From NCBI RefSeq assembly GCF_003073045.1, contig NC_037603.1, positions 13,026,192 to 13,090,191 of the forward strand: 64,000 bases of DNA. Reading direction: 5' to 3'. The notes beneath the pieces were generated by a model. That model made no database searches, had not been told where the DNA came from, and saw only the letters and a program-made list of their open reading frames with translations. The DNA comes from Pomacea canaliculata (lineage: Eukaryota; Mollusca; Gastropoda; Architaenioglossa; Ampullariidae). This document shows, piece after piece, positions 49,601 to 63,171 of this stretch. The position numbers were made by a program, and so were the translations under genes. Numbering within the stretch: position 1 is the stretch's first letter; every line of letters begins with the position of its first letter.

Positions 49601-52600
49601 TCTTGTCGTCTGTCATTTTTTTTTTATTGTGAAATATTCTTGCAAGATTTGCTGATGGTGTTATGCTGAGATCATCGAGAAGGAAGAAGTGTTCTCAACA
49701 CGGTGGGTCTATAGACATGACCAGAAGACGATCTCTTTAACGAATCGTGTAGACAAGCACATCTTAGAAAACTAAACGCTGACAAACAGATTACATACTT
49801 CTAGATATGAGAGAAGGAAAGGAGTAACGAGTAAAAGAATAATGACTTAAAGACGAAAAAAAGGAGAAAGAAAGGAAACGACGAATAACGATGACGATAG
49901 GAATAACATTTCGAACAAACAAAGAGACAAAAAAGAAGCAGTCGCCAACCTGTGTAGTTAGAAGGTGAGTCTTCCTAAACATTACAACTCTGAATATGAA
50001 TTTCAAGTCTGAAATAAACTTTCAGTTTCTAATGGAAAGTTTTGTGGATAGTGTATGTGTGTGTGTGTGTGATTTATCTACAAAGGTATCAAAATATTAT
50101 CTACAAATTATAGTTTAAATTTTGCTGCAGATTGCACACCTAACTTTATCATAATGCCCTTCTCCTAGCCTGCTCTTTGCATGTCCTGCAACATCCGTGG
50201 AGCACGAGATGCGACAGTGCGACCATGAGAGACTGGAGCCGAGAAAGGGAGGGAACTCCGTTTACCGAGACAATCTGAGTAGTCGATCGTAATGGGTCTC
50301 GGGAGAAGAGGGTGAGAGTAATCTACGGGGGGCGCCAGTGTTCGATAATTCGAATGATTCCTTTCTTTTATAAATGGCGAGGCCATAGTGATCTCGCCAA
50401 AAGCGTGAAAACACGCTCCACTGACAAAGTGAGGAGCTCGTCCCGAGAGTGGCCTCCCCTTGAAGCAGCGCCCACGATGGACAGCAGTTCGTTAGCCTCC
50501 AAATGTAGCAAATAGGGGATTGGAACTGGGAGGGGAATATATTCCCACAAATAGACCACCAAAAAAAAAAAAAACAGATGGACTGAATGAAGTAGACAAC
50601 AATTTCTTGGAACTTCCGCTTTAAAAAAAAATCCAATGCGGAATTTACCTTTTTTACGATTCCGCTTTTACTGCAAATATTTGTATTCTAACTCCTCAGT
50701 GCATCCCACTAACCGGTTTGATCAAGAACTTTTTTCATAAAGCGAAATGTTTGACTGCTTTATTGCTGCAGCTACTTTTCTACACGACCTGACCACAGCC
50801 TACCGGAACTGACGACATTTGCGTCACCGGAAGTGCCCTCCTTTCGGTCGGACATGGCTTTTTTCCACGATCGCCACGAAAAACAATTAATCTGGGACCT
50901 AGAATTTCCACGGGGCGTGACTCGGTGAAGGGCCGAGCTGTTGAAATGTTTTCGTCTGTTTGTGACCGGATTTTCGCCTCATATTGTGACAACATGTGGA
51001 GTAGTACAGGCCATCGTGCTTGAAGTTTGCCCGCCAACAACAGGTTTCAGGTTGCTTCACGTGCAAACCCAGCAAATGGGAAAACACTCTTGGCACAAAC
51101 ACGAGTTTGCTTTCATTGGCTGGGGAACAAACGGCGATTTCGAAAATGCATTTGCACGCGGAGGTTAAACTCAATTAAAACAGTAAAAGGTTTGTTCGAG
51201 ATGTCTTCTTTACAATCAAATGATAATTTTTTTACTTGTTGTTTAAAAAAAGAATTTAAGGGTGGGAAAGCTTTCTAAAATTTGATATTTTAATCGCATA
51301 TATACATCTATACATATATGGCGGGATAACGAGATAAAACACTGTAAAAACAAATGCGACTGGCGGGGATACGAACACAAGCAATGATGCATTTCTGGTG
51401 GGAGGACCAGTTTGGCTGTTCATTGCGAGAAATAAGAGTGGAGGGAGGAGGAATATCCGTTCTGCTCCAAAATGGTGGCGAGATATTGAGCGTGGACTGA
51501 ACCTCACTGCTTCTTCTAAGTCTCTGTCACGTGTCATTAAAATCAGAGGAAGAGAGATTAAAAAAGAAAAAAAACGAGGATTAAACTCGTAGGAAGCAGG
51601 TACGGGCTGCCCAGATGCGATCGTGGTGATTGGTCAATTTTGGTGTTCCTGGCAGCGGTTGTCTGCCTGATGAACGCCAGAGATTTGCGCCGCAGAGAAC
51701 AAAGATGGCGCTGCCCGCGATGTAAGACCGACGTGCGAGATAACACAGCTGAGGGTGTGAGCAACGGTCCGGACAGCTCCTCTGTGAGGGACACAATTCG
51801 TCCCTCCTTCCACTCGCAAATTGTGAAGCATTTAGTCCCGACTGCTCTTGTTTAGATATCGAAATATTTAACTCCCGACATACGTACATCACCGTGGTTG
51901 TTGTCAAAATTGTCAGTCCCGACTTACGAACGCTGAATGCTGAGTGAAACTGATGTATTAAATGAGATTGGATTGCTTAGTGTGTATATATATATAGGAG
52001 AGAGACTTTGTCATGTGCAAGTATTTCCTCTTTCAACTCACTGAAGTGACCACTAACAGTACCTGCTTGGACATTGAAAAAATAAATATATATATATATT
52101 GATTAAATGGATGAGTATATATAGGGAATAGCTAATATATTTCTACATTGATTAAAGTGGAAAAATAAATTTTGCACCTAAGCTTTCACCTCGGTGAGAA
52201 TCAGAGCAAGGGTGTTTGTCTTAATCGCAGTATCTAAGTTGACATTCTTGAAAACGTATTATTTGACCTGTCATCACCGTAGTACCTATGCCGAATACTT
52301 CAAAAACTACATCATCAGCCATCGGGATCCTCTTCTTATTTCATTTTTTCAACAAAATTGCCAATCAATCCAATAATTAAGAAATCGTTTTCTATGCAAA
52401 GCATCTACTTCGCATGGGGAATAGAGTAAGTAGGTTACCTTCCCCGTTGGAGAAAAAATCTACCTTAAATTGTTTGTTTTTCAAGCCGACAATGCAGTGG
52501 CCCTGTTGTTTTTCTCTTGAATAGGACACATGGTTGCCCTGTCCCGATGGTCCATGGGAGCTGAAGGAACAACAGCGTGGGCAGGACGCATCCAGCCATG

Positions 52601-53298
52601 ACACTGGGCGACGGAAGAGTGCGTGAGGTTTTTACCTGGCCATACCTGGCCAAACAAAGCACCACACAGATAACGTGAGAAAATCATCACCACAGCCGAG
52701 GACTCCGCCGCAGGAAGCGGATGTCCCAGCGTCCTTTCTTGCACATCAGGTGAGAGCCAGTCATTGCTGACGAAAAGGTGTGTTTGTCCAGCCGCACGGA
52801 GCCCACCTGGACACTAGCGAAACCATACAGCGAATATGCCGGGAACCCATACACGGGCCTTGAGAATATCACATTGTTTGGCTTGTCATTTTTTTTCTCC
52901 TCATCCCACAACGCTCGCGGTGGTGGATGGTCAATGGAGGTTGGAGAAGGCCGTGTACTTTAGGTTTTATCATAGAGCTTCCAATATGAAGGTATTTGCG
53001 GGCAGTCTTAGACAGAACTCTTAGTCCACAAGGTCCTCCGTGTTAAGCACGTTCTCTTGTTTATTGCCTGAATCTCTCTCACTCTCTCTTTTCTTCTTCT
53101 CTGATCTGTCAACAGCACGAAGGAGTGAAAGGGCCTGCTAATATTGTCAAAAATGAAGGGGAAGGAGCTTCTATAAACGCGTTCATAATTAAGAACTGTT
53201 CTGGAAACAATAGGAGGTTAGTAATGTTTAGTCACGTATCTTTTTCAACTGGAAACATCGCTACAACATTTCCCGACTGCTACATATTATTTGTCGTG
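46627..53298. other. Gene-poor region
   Basis: No supported coding exon. Visible are poly(A)-type DNA at 47950-48030, a CAC run at 48860-48882, an inverted repeat at 49248-49292 (listed separately), and TA-rich DNA near 51985 and 52087. A 252-codon open frame at 48027-48785 and a 74-codon minus frame at 52687-52911 do not resemble known families. Confidence 0.45.
49248..49292. repeat. Perfect 11-bp inverted repeat
   Basis: TTAAGCGGTTT at 49248-49258 is matched by its exact complement AAACCGCTTAA at 49282-49292 with a 23-base spacer. The bases outside both arms are also alike (ATTGAG before, TTGATTGAG after). It may be a protein-binding site or a hairpin. Confidence 0.7.

Positions 53299-53344
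<46 letters not shown>
53299..53344 (+). repeat. (ATC)n microsatellite
   Basis: About 15 CAT/ATC units in a row. Confidence 0.95.
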
Positions 53345-53345
<1 letters not shown>

Positions 53346-56300
53346 GAAATTATTGTTCATGAACTTTTTCTGTTTTTTTTTTTTTTTTATTTTAATGAAA
53401 AATTATTTAAAGTAATGTCTGCTGTATTTTCCTATCTGTAATCTTTAATTTTTAAGTGACTTGATATTATCAAAGCAATAAGGTTAAGCTGACCAATCAG
53501 ATGATATCCATCTTTGTCCTATTAATGGAACTCCTTTAGGTAAGAAGACTGAGATGCTTAAAATTGTTTTCTTCCTAAAATAGAACTTTCGACTCACACT
53601 TCTTGTGCAAATGGTTTTTATTCGAACTGAGGTTTCTATGAGGTGAAAGGTCAGCTGTAGAATAGGCCTAAAATAAGAAGATAACTTTTTCCTCTTTTTT
53701 TTTTCTCCTTTCCCGATAAGCAGCTCAGATCCCTGACCACGATGAACATCTGCCTAAGACGGTCAAGTTGTACCAATCCCAGCCGGTGTGAAACAAATGG
53801 AAATTCCTACAGGAAATTGCAGTAAAAGTTGTGATTTGACCACTTTAAAAAAATTTTAAACCAGCACGAACAGGTAATAATTCAGGTTGCTTGATCCCAG
53901 CTCTATACCAAACACCTGCAAATAGTAGAATCCAATCTCTTGATAAAAAAAATTAATTTCCAAAACCGTTTTCTCACTCACCAGCTTAGCATATACTTCT
54001 TCATTACATTCGCTAAATTTCCAATTTAATTATCTTGTCGTTGGTTTGAAAAATATCTTGCCTAATTATTAAAGACATTTCGTTACATTTTGTGCCATAA
54101 AAATCTCTCTAAAACATATTTAAAATAACGGGAACGATCTCAGTTTAAATCATGCTTGAAAGGAAATTCTTCCAGCCAATAATTTTATGTGGGAGATTCC
54201 TGCGATGACTCAAATTCTCTTAAGAAATTTAGTTAATCCTAGTTAATGCTCTTATCAAGGAAACACGAGTAGCTTTGGCTTGAATCCCAAAGTTCTCTTG
54301 CCTGAATAATTAACCAGGGAAATGAATTTTTTCAATTAACACCTTTGTGGATGGAGTTTGCAAACCGCTTCTATTTTACCCAAGAAAAAAAAATTTTTTT
54401 AACAGAATTAAAGAATATCTTTCACAGACAAAGACAAATTCTATTTATATATATATAGAGAGAGATGGGGTAATTATTAATACCATCAAAGGTTACATTC
54501 CAATGCACAGTGAAAATGTTAGACTAGTCTCTAAAAGCAAATAAAAACTTCTTTCTTTCTCTTTTTTTTTAATTGGTTTTATTCCTTTCTTCTTGAATTG
54601 ATTCATTTGCTATCATTATTTCTTCTTAGTTTAATTCATTTGTTTGTTTATTTATCTTTTTTTTTTTTACTCAACGTTTTGTTATAATTTGTTTCTTCAT
54701 TCGGTTGTATTGTTGTCGCTGTTGTTTATTTACTTTTTATTGATATTTTTTTCTTGTTTTACTTTCTTTCTTCCTTAAAAGCAATTGTTTCCAGGCGGCA
54801 GACGGAGAAAATGAAACTTGTGTTTGGCCTGAATGGTTATTTGGCGAGATGTCAAGGCCTGATTTGACCCCCAAACAAAGTCGGGGGTCCACGCCTTGTG
54901 GTCAGAAAGCGGCGATGGGGGGCGCTGCTCCCTGCTGATGCCGTGGGAGGGCAAAGTGGGAGTCGTGGGCGGACCACAGACAGGTCAACAGACAGTGATG
55001 AGGATGGATCCGGCTGTACAAAGGTTTGTCCTCCCATGTCGCTGCATTGTGTTAGTGCAGTAAACCTTAGTTAGCCGCGCCAGACGGATTAACACACACA
55101 CTCAAACACACAAACACAAAACACACGTTTACATTCTGTATGTCATGATAGTAGTTATTTGTGAATAGATTTTACCAATTTTATTTTCTTCTTTGATGTA
55201 GATTCCTTTAACAGTAATAAAAGGAGTAAAAGATCCATCTACATGTTCTTGGTCATGTCCGGGAGGTTACTCGTCGACTGGAGGGTGATGGGTTTGAAAT
55301 CATTTGAGACCAGCCACTGGTACTGACAGAGGACAATGTAGTATACTGGGACGGAGGTGGGGTAAGATTCGAATCCACATCCCCTCATACACACATTATT
55401 ACTTATTATTCATTGGATTCGGTCTTTTTCACACACACACATGTCCGTGCCATAGTCAGCGACTAATAGTTTACCCAACTTTCCAAAGACACAAACACGC
55501 TAACACGCCGCCACACGCCTTCCCGACCGGAGGACCGACGTCTGGGTAAACAGCCTCGTCTCCCTCCCCTTCCCCTCCATCACAACCCTTCTTGACGCCC
55601 GACCCTCACATACCACCACCCACCCCACCGACCCCACCCCTCGCGGCGCGCGAGCCTCGGCCAAGTCAAATCAAGCGGAATAACAGGTGAAGAAAGACTC
55701 AGGTGGGAGGGCAAGGTGGGTGGTTGTGTGGGAGGTAGGGGTTAGGGGTTGGGGGGGGGAGTCTTGTAGACGCTCCTCGGGATTTGGAAGTGGGAGGCTG
55801 GCTCGGTGCAGGGTGAGCGCTGAGGGTTCTAAGGATGGGGAACTGGCCGGCATTGGCAGACAGGGGCGATAAACAAGGCGAGAGCGTCGCAACGGAAGTT
55901 GAAATTCCTGTCCGACGAGGGCGAGTGGCCTGCAGTCGATGAGGAGATGCTGTGGCTTTTATTGTCCTGACAATTCCAGCAGAGAGGCCTGGATCAGCAG
56001 AGGCACGCCACGGATGTACAGACGCAGGTCCATGAAGTAGCAGGTATTCCGGAGCTCAGGTGGAAAGACGAGCGAGTGGGGCAAGGGGATGGAGGAGGAG
56101 GAGGTGAAGTTGGGTCGGGGGAGGGAGAATTTATGTTATTTTTCTTTTCTTGTTTTTGTTCGGCTTTTTTTCTTTGATTCTTTGATCTTTTATCTGCTTA
56201 ACCGTCAAAAGAAAAATAATGAAAATAAAGTATAGAGAACGTAATAAAAGGATATAAAAACAATCATGTCGAAGTGTATATATATATAAATAAATATATA

Positions 56301-58867
56301 TAAATGATGAATGATATTGGATAGCAAGATTATGGGCAGAGAGGGCAAAGTAGAGATGATTTCAATTACTATCTCTTATTAACACACCCAGGCAAGCACA
56401 AAGGCATAGAGCAGATGTACAAACAATCTGACAAGTACAAGACAAGAACACACGAGTGTACAAACGAACATACACATAACCTCTCTCATACACACACGCA
56501 AATATAAACACAAACACTCGCACACACGTATGCTTATCAGACTGTTTTAATATAAAATGATATACACATGTTTTTTATTCAGTAAATATGTTAAAAAATT
56601 TATTGCTGAGTAGTTGGGTGTTTGTGTGCCTGTTTGTCTATTCATGTATCTGTGTACCTTTGTGTGTCTGTGCCTATGTGTATATTTATAGTGAGAGAAA
56701 GAAGGAGATACGGATAGTGTGTATGTGTGTGCGTATGCGCGCTGGCCCCGTGTGAAAGAAAGCAAGAACTGTTGATCATATCACTGGAAAACAATTATTT
56801 AAAATTATTGAAAAAAATCTTTATTTTTCTTTTTCTTCCTAATAATTCAATAAACATCCACTGGACAACAAAAAATGTCAAATCATTCTGGTTTCTTACA
56901 AGCGACAAAAAAGATTCCCCCCAGGCTGTCATTCTCTCCATTTACTATATCTTTCTCTGTCTGTGTGTGTGTATTCTACTTCCCGATCCATCATCCATCC
57001 TTTTTTGCCTTTGTTTGTCCCTCAGTCAACGCCTGCCTGTCTGTCTCTCTTTCTGTCTCCCCTCCCTCCGCTCCTCTTCTCTTTCACACACACACACACT
57101 CTCTCTCCCCCCCGTTCCCCCTCCCATGTCCGGTATCACTCCGCGAATTTCTAGCCGCCTGACAAACCAGATGTCTTCCTGTCTCCCCGTGTCACTGAGT
57201 GATTTCTCCCAATTATTTGTAAATGAGCTTCATCAATTATTCACCGGATGGGAATTATCCCGATTATAGCCATCATCCCGTTCATCTGTCAGCCAATCTC
57301 GTGGCTTCTCGCGAGCTCGAGATCAACCATCAGTCAGCTGTCGGCAGGTTCCGCAACATTGGCAGAAAGCAAGAGTTAATTGACAGACAGACGGACAGTT
57401 ATATCCTTGGACTACACAGTGAGTTCACACAAAATAAATTTATAATGTCGTCTACCGATGACATCCCTGCTTTCACGGGGTAACGATGTGAGCGATAAGT
57501 GTGAATGAAATCTTGATGAAGCAGCACAGAGCTAAGCTTCTGGACGTCCATTGCCTCGTCACTCTGAGGAACGATCACACTATCATTAAATCTTTGTTTT
57601 TTATTTATTTATTTATTTAAATTTTTTATTTATTATAAAGTGTGTTTAGCTCGAATTCAATGTTTTAAGCTGTCTTAAATAATAATAAAAGAACAGAACA
57701 TTAATTGTTAGATTGAGGGAACCTGGAGCATCTCATCATCTGACATCCAAAGCCAAGCTTAGTCCACAGGTGCAAAGGTCTTGAACAGGTGAGCATCGTG
57801 CATCTCACACACTCATCGACTGTAGTGACCCCCCTTTGAAGACGGTATTTAGTGGAATCTGTGAATGTCGATGTCTAAGCCGATTGGTGGAAGTGCACGT
57901 TTAAAAAAAATATTTCACTTTTATTGATAAACACTTCTTTCCAACTGGTGCAGCATATTAAAGATGAGCACCTGCTCAGAATCGAACGTGTGTCAGGTCT
58001 GCGACAGTTTCTCATGCGAGGGTCATTCGTGCAGATGGTCTTGGTTGTTCTTGCCCTCTCACCCCTGACCTCACTTCCCCCGTTGTGTGTGTATGCAGGC
58101 GTGTCCGTGTTGTGGGGAGTGTGATTAATAGTCTAACCAGCATTTTATAAGCAAAATATAAGTCAGGTATTGGAGAAGAAGAGAAGAACTAAGCATTCAT
58201 TGCATCTTTCTGATGTTTTGAGGGAAGGTGTGATAATTGCCTTTATGTCCAGAGATTATTGTCATTTTATTATACTGTCAGTATGGGTAATTATTATTGC
58301 TTTATACAATCAGGTTGTGTGTGAATAATTTTCGCTTTTGTCTTTTTGAATAGTTCAGACAACATAATGCACTCAACATTTTCATTGAATAGAATATCGA
58401 ATGTAATGTCTTTGAGTGTAGCTCGCTGGTTAACTGACCAACAGAACTGTTTGACTAAATGAATAAATGTAAGGAAAAGGAAGAATGGAGCAGAAAGGAA
58501 AGTAAGGACTGAAATGTCTAAATGAATGGAAAGGAATGATTTTTTTAAACTGGTGTTTTATGTCTAACCTGTAACTAGGGCTATGACATGGGAAATTCCC
58601 CGGATTGCCAAGATTTGAAAACCAGGAATGGAAACCGATGAAAGCATTCCATTAATTAGACTTTAACTGACCGACTATTAGACTGACTAAATGAAGGAAT
58701 TGTAGGGAATGACGGAGAAAATTAATAAATAAATCACATATTTGCACACACACAAACCAATTCCCTTGTTTGCCTCCCAATGACACTCAAGTTGGTACGG
58801 ACAAACATCCAGTCTTACATTTATCCGCAGGGTCAGGTCACGTGATGGCGCCAACTCCCTCTGACGT
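53345..58867. other. Gene-poor region
   Basis: No supported exon. It contains T-rich DNA at 54550-54770, a TTCGAATCC segment near 55370 that could be a SINE fragment, CA/GT-rich stretches at 56380-56740, and an ATTA-rich block at 57190-57390. Confidence 0.4.
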
Positions 58868-58925
58868 TCACCACTACCACCACCACCACCACCACCACCA
58901 CCACCACCACCACCACCACCACCAT
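58868..58925 (+). repeat. (CCA)n microsatellite
   Basis: About 18 CCA/ACC units. The polyglycine frame on the minus strand (58687-58950) is a product of this repeat. Confidence 0.95.
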
Positions 58926-61900
58926 TAGCTGCGGGACACGCCGTGGGCAAACACGAGGGTCAGCTGAGCTTCACGCACAGTCTCTCGGATTACGAATTTT
59001 ATGAATTTGATTTGCTGCTATCATGTCCTCACGCCACAGCAGTCCGCCTCTCGCGAGATTCTCGGGGATCGATGAGGATGCTTGTTCTAGAATTTCCTGC
59101 GAAGGCCACAGGTGGCGCGGTGACGGCAAAGGGCGATCAAGAGGACGGCTTGCAGACGACAAAAGCCCGGGGTTGGGTACAGTTGTTTGGGAGGGAGGGT
59201 GTTGGTGCTGGGAGGGCAAGGGGTGGGAGGAACATTTGCCGTTGAGCATGTTATGAATTCATGTGCGTCAAGGTAGCGACAGGCAAACAAGGAGGACGCG
59301 GCTGGAGGTGAAGGTAAACGGGTTTAGGAGAAGTACGTGTCAAAACTGCCTCCAAAGAACGCCATTTCTATTGCCAGACATTCTGGGGCTAAATGTGACC
59401 GGGTGTAAATCACCGGAAGGGCAAAAATCCATGTCAGTCGAGACAGAAACTCATGGATCCGACCTTTTTTTTTCATTTCAGAGATAGAAGGCATCCTGCA
59501 ATTATAGAGACTATGGCGGATGCAGAAATATTCTGTTGAATTCTTTAATTCTGGAGAGGAGGAGATTAGAAAATACCGGAGGGGAACAGTTTTCACACCG
59601 TTTGACTAGAACCCACCTAGCTTCTGAGTAAAGGATGTTATAGTCAAATGATTCTGACATTGAAACCTGTCTTAATGTGACATATTAACTTTCACATCTT
59701 TCATATCTTGAGTGGCAAAGCTGTGTGCATAAGTCACAGTATGACAGTGGTTTGGGTTCAAATTTTCGGAACATTGGAAACTTTGGTCAACAAATTAGTC
59801 CAAACTTATTTGCCATTACTATGCCAATACAATTAAAATTCGGGGCACTTAAGAGATTTCCGACTCAGACACTTTGTTAGGCACAAACAAAAACAGAATC
59901 AGAACTTCAATGAAGTATGTGCACATCCCATCACTCACAAAATTATACCACAGATATAAAAAAAAGCAACATCAGAGACATTTTCATTTCAAAGACAACA
60001 ACAGGTAAACATCAATATTTAGTTTTATTTCTTCATAGCAGGAAGGACACAAATAATGGTTGACACCAACATTTACTGTCCTTTTGACAGTCCATTCTAC
60101 GTAAGGCCAAGACCACGTGATCACTTAATGCGAAGAGAGTAAGACACCACATCAGACGGACTTCACTAACTTCACTGTGAATGTTTTGTGCGCTGTCAAC
60201 AAAACTTGATTCAAAATCACACTTGTGCTCTAAAGGGAAAGAGGTAAATATATTAGATTTTCAGGCGAAATGTTACATAATTATTATAAAACTTGTCTGA
60301 CCAACCCACACACACGCGCGCGCGCTTCATCCTCACTGGGGCAGAATCGAGTGACAGAAGGGTCTGATTAGATAAATTAAAAAAATTAACATAAGTGCAT
60401 TCATGTGTGTGTGTTGATGAATGGATGACACAGTTATGTGTTTTATGGTTGTTGGTTTTTTTTTTTTTGTTGTTTGTTTTGTTGTTTTCTTGACAAGCTG
60501 CCACTTGCAAGCAAACGGTGTTTCCAGACAATATTATAAAATGGAAAAAAAAATACCTTGACTCAACATAGCACCATTGAGTTTTACATTATCATGTTCG
60601 TTCTGAGCACATGTTCACTCTGCAACAGCAAGGAGTGGCACTAACAGACTCGAACCACCTGACTACAAGGAGTTTTCTCGGCTGCCATCAGCTCAAAGAT
60701 GTGGACAAGACTTTGGGTCAGAGGTTACCCAACATTTGTCCATTTAATGAAGATGTACGATTCACAGCTAGTATGGCGCCGATATCTGTATGGACTAGAA
60801 ACCTTTACAACAAATTCTATCTTTAAAACAAAATCATGACGGGAAATGATGTTGAAAGAGAGAGAGAATGTGAGAAACACCCTATCTACCTTTCATTTCT
60901 TCTTTTCTCCAGCCTTTCTGTACAAGTATCGCAACTCTGCAAAACTGCAGATTTTGGGCAGAAACAATCACTAAGAAAACTGTCGAGGTTTATAAACGCT
61001 GCTTGGATCATTGGCAGCATTCACCGTTTCGACCTCTTGCATTTTGATAATGACAAGATGTGTAATCTGTGGTTACAGTGAGGTGAGTGCGCAGGTAACA
61101 CTCTGCAACTTGACCTCATGAACTCAGTATTGTTTAGTACGGGTTCTCGACTAAAAGTCTTGACCTCAGACTTTTACACACACACACACACACACACTCC
61201 TGATAAGTATACATCAGGTGAACTTAAAGCTCGTCAAAAAAAGACATTTTATCTGTAACCGATTACACAGATATCATGAACTCAAAGAGAACCTGTGTAA
61301 GAAGACCCTGAACGCCATCTTGAGTTTACATCTTTGCAGACACTGGTTGTATCGTAGACTGGACAGTCTGCCATGCTCATCCGAACCTTTTACTTTCCCT
61401 AAATGGTGGATTTAACGTTTTGTTTGTTTGTTGATGGGTTGGTTTGTTATTGATGGGGTAGCTGAGGACGGGTGTGAGGTGGAGTAACCCCTCAAAGGAT
61501 GTAATGTGTGTTTATGGCACGTTGTGTATCGCTGGCAATAATAAGTAAATATTAGTCCTCAACTTTTATCTCCGTCTGTACTCATTTTGCACATGCTTAC
61601 TTGTATACTTAACTTCTTGTGTACAAGATCTTATATACTTCTTTAACGAGAGAGAGGAGACATGGTTTCAGATTAAATTCTAGACAAGATTTCTTACTTT
61701 CCTTACTGGACAATTTTCGACCTCGAGGCTCCATTCTCTCTTTCCTGGCAAAGATGACCCTACGTGGTCCAGACCGTGTCCTCTAACTGTCAGCCAGGTA
61801 TAAATAACTCCTAGACACCGATGTGTCCTTCACCATTTGTGACTTTTGTCCTGTTTAGACCACAACCCCTGTACTGATAGGTTTATTGTAAATATTTTTT

Positions 61901-62523
61901 CTCTGTCACGGATTTGATAGTTTGATCAAAAGATTTAATAATAGGACAATCACAGGCATATCACAAAAAGCAACATGAAGGGATCTCGTAGTTGGATCTT
62001 GTCAAATATCTAGTGTACTTGACAGTGAAGAAGTAGAATTCAGAACTTTGAAGTTGTTCTAGTAAGTCACACGCCATTTCTGTGATTGAAAGAAACTTTG
62101 CTTCAGAAGTCAGACGACAAAAGTATCGTAAGGTCGGTCCTTTCCCAAAATCGTGGATGTGACCTGTAACCATGGCATTCATGTACACTGGCATGACGAC
62201 CAGGAGGCACTGTCCACATCCCTGTTTTATGATTTCCTGACATTAATACAGTTTTGCATCCCCAGTCCTGTCTCCGGTTCTTGAACTCGTGCCATAACTA
62301 CACAGTTCCATGGCAGTCTCTCGGTTTTGTTGTCTGTCCTTACTTCGTGTCACTCGTGGACAATGTCACTGCTGTCCACAGATGCTTCCACAAGTTCTGA
62401 TGCCATGCTGTCATTCCAGCGCCACCAGGCTAGCCTCTATTATGATATAGTGTCATCGACGCACGATATAATGACACTGACACTGCCCTTTCATTCGAAA
62501 TGTCAATGCAGTGACACTGTTCA
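58926..62523. other. 3' flank of the Aristaless gene and non-coding DNA
   Basis: The 3' UTR of the minus-strand homeobox gene must lie below 62524. A minus-strand AATAAA (TTTATT on plus, 61882-61887) is one candidate end. A (CA)n run is at 61176-61196. No other exon recognised. Confidence 0.4.
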
Positions 62524-63171
62524 TTAATACACAATACCGTTGCAGCCCCTCACGTTGCCCCCCATTCTAATTTCATGCTCCCGCGCTTTCAGTCTCAGTG
62601 ACGCAATGCTGGAACTGCGTCGGTCATCCGGGGGCGAGGACGACGTCACGGTCCCAGCCTGTGACGTCACAGGAGGCGGAGGGGGCTGTGCGGACACGGG
62701 AGAGGAAAGGTCAACGTACGTCTCCCGCGCCTTGGCCGCCGATGACGTCATGCTGGCCAGCAGGTGCTGGAAGGAGCCGGGAGGAGGAGCCGGGATGCTA
62801 AGGTGAGTCAGAGGCCCGCGCATGCTCACTCCGAATGGTCCCACCGCCGGCGAGGTTGCAGCCGCCATGCTGAGCGTTAACGGCGAGCACAGGGCCGGGT
62901 TGAAGGTTGTCATAGGTGACGTCATACCGTAACGTGACATCAGCGTGCTCTCGTAGGTCTTGAGGAGGAGGTCGGAATATGACGGGTGACCTCCGGCGGC
63001 TGCGGCTGCTGCTGCAGCAGCAACTGCCGCTGCGGATGACGCTGCCGACTGCGGACCCACCACTCCTCGCGTCACCAAGTTCAAGGTGTTGCTGTAAGGG
63101 TTGTACGGGTGTCCTTGACCTCCGACTTTCTCCTTCTTCCGCCATTTGGCACGTCGGTTTTGAAACCACAC
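62524..63171 (-). CDS. Last coding exon of an Aristaless-type homeobox gene
   Basis: The minus-strand exon starts right after a CTTCCAG acceptor (63172) and encodes 215 residues before TAA at 62524-62526. The first 14, VWFQNRRAKWRKKE, are homeodomain positions 47-60, with W48, F49, Q50, N51 and R53 present. An intron between positions 46 and 47 is typical of Paired-class homeoboxes. KVGGQGHPYNPY directly after matches Drosophila Aristaless (KVGPQSHPYNPY). A polyalanine tract follows near 62991-63041. Near the C-terminus, SSSIASLRLKAREHEIRM (62563-62616) is the OAR motif. The product is a nuclear DNA-binding transcription factor that patterns appendages and head structures in insects. In molluscs an aristaless-like gene has been linked to shell formation; this is known for the family, not seen here. 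Upstream exons, with the rest of the homeodomain, lie beyond 64000. Confidence 0.92.
   Translation of the reverse strand: MWFQNRRAKWRKKEKVGGQGHPYNPYSNTLNLVTRGVVGPQSAASSAAAVAAAAAAAAAGGHPSYSDLLLKTYESTLMSRYGMTSPMTTFNPALCSPLTLSMAAATSPAVGPFGVSMRGPLTHLSIPAPPPGSFQHLLASMTSSAAKARETYVDLSSPVSAQPPPPPVTSQAGTVTSSSPPDDRRSSSIASLRLKAREHEIRMGGNVRGCNGIVY

Noticed and set aside
58687..58950. Polyglycine protein on the minus strand
   Set aside because: Product of the (CCA)n microsatellite at 58868-58925.
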